Shown here in pieces: positions 1 to 6,679 of a stretch of DNA of 13,930 nucleotides. The DNA lies in assembly GCA_017881765.1 (NCBI GenBank), contig JADGQN010000078.1, positions 1-13,930 of the forward strand, written 5' to 3'. Each line of letters opens with the position of its first letter. Position 1 is the stretch's first letter. Origin of the DNA: Syntrophobacterales bacterium. GTDB taxonomy: Bacteria > Desulfobacterota > Syntrophorhabdia > Syntrophorhabdales > WCHB1-27. Under the pieces are notes generated by a model. That model saw only the letters and a list, made by a program, of their open reading frames with translations, ran no database searches and was not told the DNA's origin. Position numbers and translations under genes: made by a program.

Positions 1-579
1 TGCAACGTCCTTGATGAACTGCTCGTGTATATTCTTAACTATACCGTCCAGATAAGCCCTCTCCTCCGGCTTCATTTCCCTGAAAGGCGTACCCGCGTCT
101 TTCAAGTCGCCCGCTTTGATCGTGTTGCTCTTCACTCCGATCTTTTTGAGGAGTTCCTCCAGGATCATTGACTGCATGATCACACCGATACTGCCCGTAA
201 TGGTAGACGGGTTCGCGTAAACCTTCTCTCCCGCTGCGGCGATGTAGTATCCTCCTGAAGCGCAGACGGAGCCCATGGAAACGAAGACCTTCTTCTTCCC
301 CTTGAGCTTCATCACCTCCCGGTATATCTCCTGAGTCGGTCCTACGGCACCACCGGGCGAATTTATCCGCACGATCACGCCTTTGATGGTCGGGTCCTCT
401 TTGAAGCGTATAATATCTTCCATGGTTTGACGGGAGTCAGAGATAACGCCTTCGATCTCCACGACCCCGACCCTCTCTCCTCCCTTTCCCATAAATGCCC
501 TGACTATTGAGAGAAGGAATACCAATAGTATGACCCCGAGGATAACGATGAGTGTTTTTTTCATCCTTGACGTTGCCAC
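1..579 (-). CDS. sppA: Signal peptide peptidase SppA (S49 family), 3' end cut by window edge
   Basis: This is a membrane-anchored serine protease that degrades cleaved signal peptides in the envelope. Only the first 193 residues are visible; the remainder lies beyond the left edge. A hydrophobic segment at about residues 9-26 with no clear cleavage site looks like a signal anchor. The catalytic serine is in CASGGYY (Ser108) and the general base lysine in GDLKDAG (Lys160). The 52-residue spacing matches the Ser/Lys dyad known for Bacillus SppA. INSPGG (about 72-77) is the usual oxyanion-region motif. I chose the GTG at 579 because AGAAGG (592-587) lies 7 bases upstream. The ATG at 564 is in frame and would give a more typical N-terminus (MKKTLIV), but it has no properly spaced ribosome binding site. 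The gene starts 4 bases after scpA, so co-translation is likely. The family call is secure; the start is moderately sure. Confidence 0.93.
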   Translation of the reverse strand, partial: MATSRMKKTLIVILGVILLVFLLSIVRAFMGKGGERVGVVEIEGVISDSRQTMEDIIRFKEDPTIKGVIVRINSPGGAVGPTQEIYREVMKLKGKKKVFVSMGSVCASGGYYIAAAGEKVYANPSTITGSIGVIMQSMILEELLKKIGVKSNTIKAGDLKDAGTPFREMKPEERAYLDGIVKNIHEQFIKDVA

Positions 580-583
580 ATTT

Positions 584-1258
584 TCACCTTCTTGTCAGAA
601 GCACGGTCCCGAAGGGCCTTTTTTGCGCTAAACCTGCCAGCTTCAGTTTGACGATTTCCATAATCGCAAGGACTGTTGCCACTTTCTCCGATAGATCGAG
701 ATCAGCCTTGGGATTCCACGAGAAACTTCCTGCTTCACAGAGCGCGAGGCGCAGGCTCTCCAGCTTTTCTTCCAGTGTCGGTCTAATTTCTCGTATGACC
801 AAGAACCGTTCCTGTTTACTCTTCATCAGGTCGAAGAAGAGCATGCACATGGCCGTGAGATCCTGATCTTCTTCCTCAACCTCAAGACCGCTTCTGCCCC
901 TTGCGAAGATATCCTCACCCAGCACCGGGAGTTCTTGGAAGATGGCCACCATGCCTTTGATCTTTTCATATTCCAGGATCTTCTCCACCAGTTCAGCCCG
1001 GGGGTCTTCCTCCTCTCTCGGAAGCAACATGCGCGATTTTATGCACAACAGAAGAGAGGCCATTTCGATGAAATCTTCCGCGATCCTGAGGTTCATCTGT
1101 TTCACCAGCTCAACATACTCCAGGAAACGTTCCGTAATCATGCCTATGGGGATATCGAAGATGTCGACTTTGTTCTTCTTGATGAGGTTGATGAGCACGG
1201 AAAGCGGCCCCTCAAAACACTCCATCTGTACTTCCAGTGTCGGTACATTCAGATTCAC
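584..1258 (-). CDS. scpA: Segregation and condensation protein A (kleisin ScpA)
   Basis: ScpA is the kleisin subunit of the SMC-ScpA-ScpB condensin that organises and segregates the chromosome. The 224-residue protein has the N-terminal SMC-neck-binding signature FEGPLSVLINLIKKNKVDI (about 15-33) and the helical stretch ITERFLEYVE. An acidic, variable middle follows (EEEDPRAE, EVEEEDQD), then a C-terminal winged-helix region ending FGTVLL. It is slightly shorter than the usual 240-260 residues. The start is GTG, sharing GTGA with the stop of the upstream nucleotidyltransferase gene (4-base overlap). AAGGGGAG sits 7 bases upstream, so this start is well supported. ScpB, normally encoded directly downstream, is absent here; sppA follows instead. 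The identity is confident from the N-terminal motif and length. Confidence 0.92.
   Translation of the reverse strand: MNLNVPTLEVQMECFEGPLSVLINLIKKNKVDIFDIPIGMITERFLEYVELVKQMNLRIAEDFIEMASLLLCIKSRMLLPREEEDPRAELVEKILEYEKIKGMVAIFQELPVLGEDIFARGRSGLEVEEEDQDLTAMCMLFFDLMKSKQERFLVIREIRPTLEEKLESLRLALCEAGSFSWNPKADLDLSEKVATVLAIMEIVKLKLAGLAQKRPFGTVLLTRR
587..592 (-). promoter_or_regulatory. Ribosome binding site deciding the sppA start
   Basis: AGAAGG on the minus strand ends 7 bases before GTG at 579, which is ideal spacing. It overlaps the last codons of scpA. The competing ATG at 564 has only AAGG directly touching it, too close to serve. This favours the GTG start for sppA. Confidence 0.6.
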
Positions 1259-3891
1259 GGTTGCACTCCCCTTTCGTGTATGTACTGGTGGACGAATGCT
1301 ATTTCCTGCTCTCTCGTCGTCAAGGCCAGGTCAATTTTGGCGTCTTTGAGGGCATCCAGAATCTCGCCAAAAACCGGGCCTTCCTTTACCCCCATCTGTT
1401 TCAGGTTTTTTCCGCTTAAGAAAGGCTTGAAGGTATCCGCGTACGTAATAAAATTCGAGATCGCCTTCTTCATATCATCGGATTGTGCTTTTGCCATGGT
1501 GAAGAGCCGCGCCTCAAGGCTCAGAATCTCCAGTTCCCTGTATATCTCACTCTTCTTCATCGTCCGGATAGCCGCACCAAATTTTGCCATTACTTTCCTG
1601 GTTTTGTCCACATCGTTTTCGAGTTTATTTCTCATCGTCTCGGAAAGTTCGAGTTTTCCAGCCAACTCCCCCACATCCTTCAGGCCCACATGGTCCACGA
1701 AACCGAGCAGATAATAGAAGGTCTGGTTCAGTTTGCCCTTGTAAAGCAATATGTACCACTTGAGCACGGTGTCCATTTCCCGGAAGAGCTTCTCCTTTTC
1801 GGCATCAAAGGCAAGCTGCGGATAGATAAACTTCAGCAAGTCGAGTTCCTGCAACCGTTTGAGGACAGCGCCGGGATTCTCTTCCGCCAGGATGAGGGCA
1901 AGCTCGCTCCACATTCTCGAGCCCTTTATCCTCGATAGGAAGCCCATCCTGATGGTGTTTTTGACCAGGTTCAGCGTGAACTTGCCGATCTGAAAGCCGA
2001 AACGGCGCTCAAATCGTACCGCCCTGAAAACTCTCGTGGGGTCTTCCACGAAGCTCAGGCTATGGAGGACCCTGATCGCCTTTTCTTTAATGTCCCGTTG
2101 AGCCCCGAAAAAGTCAATCAGTTCTCCCTTGGTATTCTTGTTCAAAGATATGGCCAGTGTATTAATCGTAAAGTCTCGCCTGTACAGGTCAAGCTTCAGA
2201 GAGCTGTGTTCCACTATGGGGAGCGCAGCGGGAGCCTTGTAATATTCGAGCCGGGCCGTGGCTATGTCGACGCTGAAACCGTTCGGGTAAATCACCTTAG
2301 CCGTGCCGAACTCCTTGTGCGTGCGGACCTTTGCGTTTACAAGCCTGGCCAGTGCGTCGGCAAAACGGATCCCGTCACCCTCCACAACTATGTCGATATC
2401 ATAGTTTGCTATGCGTAACAGGAGGTCTCTCACAAAACCACCGACGAGATAGGCGTGATAGTTCATCTCGTCCGCAAGATTGCCGATGGCGCTCAGTTTA
2501 TCGAGCACCTCTCTGGAGAGCCGTTCTTCCATCAGCTTCTTTACGTTCCTTCTCTTTTCGTAGATGTCGTGGTAATCCATTTTGCCGAGGATTGTTTTTC
2601 TGATTTCGTCTTCCAGTATCCTGAGGAGGTCCGTCCTTGTAATAGCCCCTTCCAGGATGCCTTCTTTAACCACCGGGACGAACCTCTGGTTTCCCCCGAT
2701 GATGATCTCCTTTACCCGTTGAATCGAATCCTCGGGCGCTGCCACGGAGAACTCCGTGAACATGTATTCCTTCACAGGCAGGTTCTCCAGCTTGTGGAAC
2801 GCTGCCTTTTCCGCGATCTGGCGCGAGATAATACCTGCTATCGCATCACCGGACGTTACGGGCATTGCATTGATATTATATTTCGTCAAAATGGTCTTTG
2901 CCTCACTGATGGGTGCATCCTGATCAACCGTTTTTACCGGGAAGAACATGATGTCCCGTGCCTGCCATAGGGGCTTTACATACTGGTTGAGGTATTGGAG
3001 GAGCTTGGTTTTTGTTTCCTCCATGGTGCTCTCTTTGACCGTCGCAGAAGCTGCCTCTTTGTGGCCACCTCCGCCGAGCAGCGTAAGGACGTGCCCAACG
3101 TCCACTTCAGGTATGCGACTTCTGCCGATGACGTAAATCCTGTCGTCCATGCGGAAGAGCGCAATGACCGCATTCAGGTTTTCCATGTCTCTGAACTTCT
3201 GGACAAGGACAGCCAGATCGCCGATATAGTCCTCGCTCGAGCCTTCCGTTATGACCACGTCTATTCCGTTCACGTTATAAACGGTCGCCGCCTCTATCAG
3301 GTCGCGCAGCAAATAGACCTGCTCAGGGGAGAGTTCCTTAACGAGTATCTCAGAGACGATGTTCACGTTGGCGCCTTTCGATAGCAGAAATGAAGCGGCG
3401 TCAAAATCCTCTTTCGTGGTCGACGGATATTGAAAGCTGCCCGTCTCCTCGTAGATACCCAGCATCATGATCGTCGCTTCCTCAGGAGACAGGTCTATAT
3501 CCTTTTCCCTGAGCAGCGCGATCAACATGGTCACGCAGGCGCCGGTAGAGCCGGTCACGTGGACTTCTCCCTTGATATCATCCTCCGCGGGCGGGTGGTG
3601 GTCGTACACGTGAACCGTGAGATTTTTGTTGTCGAGAAGCCTTGCCAGTTCACCGATCCTTTTTCGCTGCTTGGTGTCGACAAGGATCAGCGTGTCTACA
3701 GCGTCGTAATCGAGCTCCTTCGGTTTCGCAATGTCGAGGAAATAGGCTGTGGAGTGGATAAGAAAATCGCGCACGCTCTTCTCTTGGGAGCCGGGAAAGA
3801 CAAGCAAAGCATCGGGGTAAAGCTTTTTCGCGGCGACCATCGAAGAGAGGGCGTCAAAGTCAGCGTTGTAGTGGGTGGTGATGACCTTCAT
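1255..3891 (-). CDS. DHH-CBS-tRNA nucleotidyltransferase (A-adding/CCA-adding type) fusion protein
   Basis: This 878-residue multidomain protein probably builds or repairs the 3' CCA end of tRNA. The N-terminal DHH phosphoesterase domain has HYNADFDA (7-14), VDT (71-73), DHH (97-99), EETG (148-151) and a DHHA1 glycine motif GGGGHKEAAS (273-282). Two CBS domains follow (about 311-365 and 372-427). The C-terminal class II nucleotidyltransferase has LVGGFVRDLLL (482-492), the metal-binding DIDIVVEGD (498-506), RRDFTINTLA (571-580) and EDPTRVFRAVRFERRFGF (616-633). Large proteins of this architecture are known in Aquificae, Deinococcus and Deltaproteobacteria, where they add A, CC or CCA. The sequence alone does not settle which activity applies, so I give no symbol. 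In DHH motif IV the usual metal-binding Asp is Glu149. The start fits the family N-terminus, but I see no ribosome binding site; an inverted repeat lies just upstream. It overlaps scpA by 4 bases. Confidence 0.9.
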   Translation of the reverse strand: MKVITTHYNADFDALSSMVAAKKLYPDALLVFPGSQEKSVRDFLIHSTAYFLDIAKPKELDYDAVDTLILVDTKQRKRIGELARLLDNKNLTVHVYDHHPPAEDDIKGEVHVTGSTGACVTMLIALLREKDIDLSPEEATIMMLGIYEETGSFQYPSTTKEDFDAASFLLSKGANVNIVSEILVKELSPEQVYLLRDLIEAATVYNVNGIDVVITEGSSEDYIGDLAVLVQKFRDMENLNAVIALFRMDDRIYVIGRSRIPEVDVGHVLTLLGGGGHKEAASATVKESTMEETKTKLLQYLNQYVKPLWQARDIMFFPVKTVDQDAPISEAKTILTKYNINAMPVTSGDAIAGIISRQIAEKAAFHKLENLPVKEYMFTEFSVAAPEDSIQRVKEIIIGGNQRFVPVVKEGILEGAITRTDLLRILEDEIRKTILGKMDYHDIYEKRRNVKKLMEERLSREVLDKLSAIGNLADEMNYHAYLVGGFVRDLLLRIANYDIDIVVEGDGIRFADALARLVNAKVRTHKEFGTAKVIYPNGFSVDIATARLEYYKAPAALPIVEHSSLKLDLYRRDFTINTLAISLNKNTKGELIDFFGAQRDIKEKAIRVLHSLSFVEDPTRVFRAVRFERRFGFQIGKFTLNLVKNTIRMGFLSRIKGSRMWSELALILAEENPGAVLKRLQELDLLKFIYPQLAFDAEKEKLFREMDTVLKWYILLYKGKLNQTFYYLLGFVDHVGLKDVGELAGKLELSETMRNKLENDVDKTRKVMAKFGAAIRTMKKSEIYRELEILSLEARLFTMAKAQSDDMKKAISNFITYADTFKPFLSGKNLKQMGVKEGPVFGEILDALKDAKIDLALTTREQEIAFVHQYIHERGVQP

Positions 3892-3902
3892 GTGTCAGAT
3901 AC

Positions 3903-3996
3903 CGTTTACTGGTTGATCAGTTGAATAGTTGATTCGTAACTCCCAAACCACGGCCTTGTTTATTTTTCTACCAGTCAACTAATCAACTAGTAAACG
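3903..3996. repeat. Imperfect inverted repeat of 8-base units between xerD and the nucleotidyltransferase gene
   Basis: The arms are 3903-3929 and 3970-3996. Of 27 positions 23 are complementary; the mismatches are 3911/3988, 3918/3981, 3925/3974 and 3927/3972. A 40-base spacer contains an A-rich run on the minus strand. Each arm is itself periodic: minus-strand units GTTTACTA, GTTGATTA, GTTGACTG on one side, and on the other units ending in CAAC or AAAC every 8 bases. The right-hand boundary continues into related sequence (CGAATC). No U-run follows, so it is not a standard terminator. It fills most of the 124-base gap at 3892-4015, where I see no convincing promoter. Its function is unknown. 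Confidence 0.75.
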
Positions 3997-4006
3997 AATC
4001 AGCCCT

Positions 4007-4026
4007 CCCGGGGCGCTAGCCCCGGG
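4007..4026 (-). other. Strong GC hairpin with the xerD stop codon in its loop
   Basis: CCCGGGGC and GCCCCGGG form a perfect 8-base-pair stem around the 4-base loop TAGC on the minus strand. The TAG of that loop is the xerD stop codon, and the 5' arm encodes the final Pro-Arg-Gly. No U-tract follows (AGGGCTGATTCG), so it is not a classical intrinsic terminator. It might stabilise the mRNA 3' end or slow the terminating ribosome, but that is inference. Confidence 0.65.
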
Positions 4027-4879
4027 GATGGTATTTCTTGTGAACCTCTTTGAGGCGCTTTCTGTCCACATGGGTATAGATCTGTGTGGTTGAAATATCT
4101 TCATGGCCGAGCAATATCTGGACGGACCTCAGGTCTGCACCGCCTTCAAGCAGGTGCGTGGCAAACGTGTGCCTCAAGGTGTGAGGCGAGACATGACCGG
4201 CGTGCTCAAGCTGCAAGCCATATTTCCGTATAACCTTCCAGATGGCCTGCCTGGTAACGGGCAATCCGCGCTTGTTGGGAAAAAGGTATATACCGTCCGG
4301 TTTCGTCTCCTGGAGGTAGAGCTTTATGATATCTCTTGCGTAAGTGCCGAGCGGCACCATCCGCTCTTTCGACCGTTTTCCCGAGGCGATGAGAAAACCG
4401 GCATCAAGATTGATATCCCTTTTCCTCAGGCCGGCCAGTTCTGAAACGCGAAGTCCGGTGGCGTACAAAAGCTCAAGGACGGTTCTGTCGCGCAGTGTCA
4501 CCTTTTGGGATGGTTTCGGGGTGAGCAGAGTGGCCATCTCTTCCTGGCTCAGGACGTTCGGTATCGGCGGTGAGAATTTAGGCATCTCGATATCGGCCAC
4601 CGGGTTTACCGCAATCTTGCCATCGAGCAAGAGGAAGTTGTAGAAGCTCCTAATGGCGGATAGAGCACGGACGATGCTCCGTGTCTTCTTACCCCTGCTC
4701 CTTAAGAAGCCTATATATTGCTCAAAGTCTCTTGGCCCCGGAGCGGCCGAAACGTGATCTTCCGCGAACTTAATAAAATCGAGAATGTCCCTGTTATAGG
4801 CTTCGACTGTATGAGGAGACGCTCCTCGTTCCGTTGTCAGGTGGGTGACGAAGGCATCGAGGTCCGAGTAGAGGTTCAT
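4016..4879 (-). CDS. xerD: Site-specific tyrosine recombinase XerD
   Basis: XerD works with XerC at the dif site to resolve chromosome dimers. The protein is 287 residues, close to the usual 295-300. The N-terminal SAM-like DNA-binding domain spans about 1-95 (ERGASPHTVEAYNRD). The catalytic domain carries all expected residues: Arg144 (TGLRVSEL), Lys168 (GKRSKER), His233 and Arg236 (HTLRH), His259 (LLGHED) and nucleophile Tyr268 (TTQIYTH). Spacing among the last four (3, 23, 9) equals that of E. coli XerD. The C-terminus (LRSVQILLGHEDISTTQIYTHV, ending HPRG) is closer to XerD than to XerC, but paralogues are not fully separable by eye. The ATG has only GGGAAG one base upstream, a poor ribosome binding site. 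The gene is flanked on both sides by imperfect inverted repeats, and its stop lies in a GC hairpin. Confidence 0.9.
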   Translation of the reverse strand: MNLYSDLDAFVTHLTTERGASPHTVEAYNRDILDFIKFAEDHVSAAPGPRDFEQYIGFLRSRGKKTRSIVRALSAIRSFYNFLLLDGKIAVNPVADIEMPKFSPPIPNVLSQEEMATLLTPKPSQKVTLRDRTVLELLYATGLRVSELAGLRKRDINLDAGFLIASGKRSKERMVPLGTYARDIIKLYLQETKPDGIYLFPNKRGLPVTRQAIWKVIRKYGLQLEHAGHVSPHTLRHTFATHLLEGGADLRSVQILLGHEDISTTQIYTHVDRKRLKEVHKKYHPRG

Positions 4880-4890
4880 ACTTCCCAGAT

Positions 4891-4994
4891 CAGTGTTGAG
4901 TGTTATGTGTTGTGTGTTATGTATAACTGCCGGCCGCCCGGTTCCGACCGCTTGCTCCTTTCATCAGTTACTCAACACATAACACTGTTTACTG
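4891..4994. repeat. Imperfect inverted repeat of 7-base units between dut and xerD
   Basis: The core is a perfect 14-base inverted repeat, AGTGTTATGTGTTG at 4899-4912 against 4973-4986. An outer 4-base match pairs 4891-4894 with 4991-4994, and an inner 6-base match pairs 4924-4929 with 4965-4970. The left arm is a run of 7-base units from 4893: GTGTTGA, GTGTTAT, GTGTTGT, GTGTTAT, GTATAAC. The right arm, read on the opposite strand, has related 7-base spacing (CAGTAAA, CAGTGTT, ATGTGTT, GAGTAAC). A GC-rich spacer (4930-4964) contains a small possible hairpin, CGGT-CGGA-ACCG. The right arm covers the last codon and TAA stop of dut. There is no U-tract, so a standard terminator is unlikely. It fills nearly all of the 109-base gap; its function is unknown. 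Confidence 0.75.
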
Positions 4995-5432
4995 TCGTCC
5001 CGTTGAGCCAAATCCTCCGCTGCCACGGTCAGTCTGTGGCAGTTCCTTGACTTCGTGCCATGAGATGCGGCCTGTCCTGTGGAATACCATTTGAGCAACC
5101 CTGTCGCCCGACCGCACGGTGAAAGGCTCATTGCCCAGGTTGATAAGGATCACTTTTACCTCTCCCCGGTAATCGGCATCTATGGTGCCGGGGGTGTTGA
5201 GAACGGTAACACCGGAGGTGACAGCCAGGCCGCTCCTTGGCCTCACTTCGGCCTCAAAGCCGTCAGGGATGCCGATGCGGATTCCGGTGGGGATGAGGGC
5301 CCGTTCGAGGGGCTTTAACGTAATCGGTTCACGGAGGAGGGCACGAAGGTCCATCCCGGAAGAGGAGGCGGTGGCATAAGAGGGAAGCGACGCGCCATCA
5401 TCCCGGGCGATGAGTACCTCTAACTCTTCCAT
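4989..5432 (-). CDS. dut: Deoxyuridine 5'-triphosphate nucleotidohydrolase (dUTPase)
   Basis: This trimeric enzyme hydrolyses dUTP to dUMP and pyrophosphate, keeping uracil out of DNA and supplying dUMP for thymidylate synthesis. At 147 residues it has the normal length. All five family motifs are visible in order: SSGMDLRA (24-31), RPRSGLA (64-70), GTIDADYRGEV (82-92, with Asp85 as the likely catalytic base and Tyr88 discriminating against ribose), GDRVAQMVF (109-117) and RGSGGFGSTG (136-145, which closes over the active site). The ATG lies inside the end of the upstream M16 gene (13-base overlap) with a weak GAGAG three bases upstream, so translation is probably coupled. The last codon and the TAA stop lie within the inverted repeat that precedes xerD. 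Confidence 0.97.
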   Translation of the reverse strand: MEELEVLIARDDGASLPSYATASSSGMDLRALLREPITLKPLERALIPTGIRIGIPDGFEAEVRPRSGLAVTSGVTVLNTPGTIDADYRGEVKVILINLGNEPFTVRSGDRVAQMVFHRTGRISWHEVKELPQTDRGSGGFGSTGRQ

Positions 5433-6679
5433 AAACTCTCAACGACGTTCTTGTCCACGCGACCGAGAATCGCGAGAGAAATCCGGGATAGATCACCGAA
5501 CACAGACTGGCTCATTTCATCCAGTTGAGCTTTCTGGATGCCGTCGATCGATTTCAGCGTCTCTCTCAGGGGGACATACCCGTCAAAATAGATCTCGTTT
5601 TTGGCAAGCCTGCCCATGCGGGCTTCGGAGCTTTCCAGAGAGATGAAGAAATTTCCCTTGATATGTTCTTTTGAGAAGCGGATCTCGTTTGCAGCCACTC
5701 CATTATCCCGTAACTGGGCCATCTCTTTCTTGATCAGGCCAATCACTTCCTCCAGATATTCGAGTGATGTGGACGTGGTAATGCCGAAGGTACCTACATC
5801 GTGAAAGCAGTTGACGTACGAGAAGATATTATAGACGAGCCCCCTTTTTTCCCTGATCTCCTGAAAGAGGTGAGAGCTCATGCTCCCGCCCATGATAGCG
5901 TTGAGGGCATAGAGCGGATAGCGCCTATGGTCTGTCTGACCGACGCCGTCAGTACCGATACAGAGGTAGATGTGTTCAAGGTCCTTTTCATACACCTCGA
6001 TGTCTGTAAATGAGGACGGTTTTTCCACCGATGGTGCTGTCTCGCCTTTGCTCGTATATTCTCCGAAGAGTTTCTCGATCTTCTTCACAAACGCGTCATG
6101 ATCTATGCGTCCTGACGCTGTAACAATCGTATTTGCAGGTGCATGATACCTGGAGAAATGCGACACAAGCCTCTCCCTGGACATCTGTTGCACATTTTCC
6201 TCTTTGCCCAGGATAGACATGCCCAGCGGGTGGCCTCTGTAGTAGGTAGAACTGAACATGTCGAAGAGATATTCTTCGGGGTTGTCGTCGATCATCTTTA
6301 TTTCCTGAAGGACGACCTGCTTTTCTCTCTCGATGTCCTCTTCGCTGAACAGGGAGTTTTTATACATATCGGCAAGAATGTCGATGGCAATGTCCATGTC
6401 GCGTTTGAGCACCCTCGCATAGACACAGGTGTACTCCTTGCCTGTGAAGGCATTCAAGGTACCGCCGACGGCATCGATCTCTCGCGCGATGTCGTAGGCG
6501 GTTCTGTTAGCGGTTCCCTTGAAGAGCATGTGCTCGATGAAGTGAGAGATGCCGTTGTTGGTGGGATCTTCGTACCGGCTTCCGGTTTTCCACCAGATGC
6601 CGAAGGAGACCGTCGGGAAGTAGGGCAGGGTTTCAGTGGCGACCCTGATCCCGTTGTCGAGGACGGTCTTCCTATACAT
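5420..6679 (-). CDS. M16 family zinc metallopeptidase (insulinase/processing-peptidase-like)
   Basis: This is a predicted zinc protease of the single-domain-pair M16B class, the type commonly encoded after pnp in many bacteria (compare Bacillus YmxG/MlpA). The 419-residue product begins MYRKTVLDNGIRV, the standard family N-terminus. The inverted zinc motif HFIEH (46-50) supplies His46, Glu49 and His50, with the third ligand Glu126 in VVLQEIKM. The C-terminal inactive half shows the REKRGLVYNIFSYV element. There is no signal peptide, so it is probably cytoplasmic. The reading frame is open for 23 more codons upstream, to an ATG at 6748, but that extension lies within the 3' end of pnp and is polar and unlike the family, so I place the start at 6679. 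This leaves an 8-base overlap with pnp (ATGTATAG) and a 13-base overlap with dut. Its physiological substrate is not evident. Confidence 0.93.
   Translation of the reverse strand: MYRKTVLDNGIRVATETLPYFPTVSFGIWWKTGSRYEDPTNNGISHFIEHMLFKGTANRTAYDIAREIDAVGGTLNAFTGKEYTCVYARVLKRDMDIAIDILADMYKNSLFSEEDIEREKQVVLQEIKMIDDNPEEYLFDMFSSTYYRGHPLGMSILGKEENVQQMSRERLVSHFSRYHAPANTIVTASGRIDHDAFVKKIEKLFGEYTSKGETAPSVEKPSSFTDIEVYEKDLEHIYLCIGTDGVGQTDHRRYPLYALNAIMGGSMSSHLFQEIREKRGLVYNIFSYVNCFHDVGTFGITTSTSLEYLEEVIGLIKKEMAQLRDNGVAANEIRFSKEHIKGNFFISLESSEARMGRLAKNEIYFDGYVPLRETLKSIDGIQKAQLDEMSQSVFGDLSRISLAILGRVDKNVVESLWKS

Noticed and set aside
935..1714. 259-codon plus-strand open frame
   Set aside because: It lies opposite scpA and the nucleotidyltransferase gene, crosses the junction between two well-supported genes, and its product shows no recognisable family or domain. 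It is a shadow of minus-strand coding.
3430..3924. 164-codon plus-strand open frame
   Set aside because: It is antisense to the DHH domain coding region, whose motifs are unambiguous; no independent support.
3903..3996. Repeat as a dif site for XerC/XerD
   Set aside because: dif is about 28 bases with two 11-base arms around a 6-base centre. This element has 27-base arms, a 40-base spacer and periodic units, so it does not match. The same applies to 4891-4994.
3892..4015. Promoter for the nucleotidyltransferase-scpA-sppA genes (TTGACT at 3978-3973)
   Set aside because: The TTGACT is part of the repeat unit. The position 17 bases further reads GGCCGT rather than a -10 box, and other pairings are weak.
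4007..4026. Intrinsic terminator after xerD
   Set aside because: The stem is strong, but the following bases AGGGCTGATTCG lack a U-tract and the stem contains the stop codon. I list it as a hairpin only.
4893..4927. CRISPR-like array of short repeats
   Set aside because: The units are 7 bases with no spacers and no cas genes; it is an inverted, periodic repeat.
3903..4994. xerD with flanking repeats as an insertion element or integron
   Set aside because: The two flanking repeats differ in sequence and unit length, there are no target duplications, and XerD looks like the chromosomal housekeeping type with neighbours in normal order.
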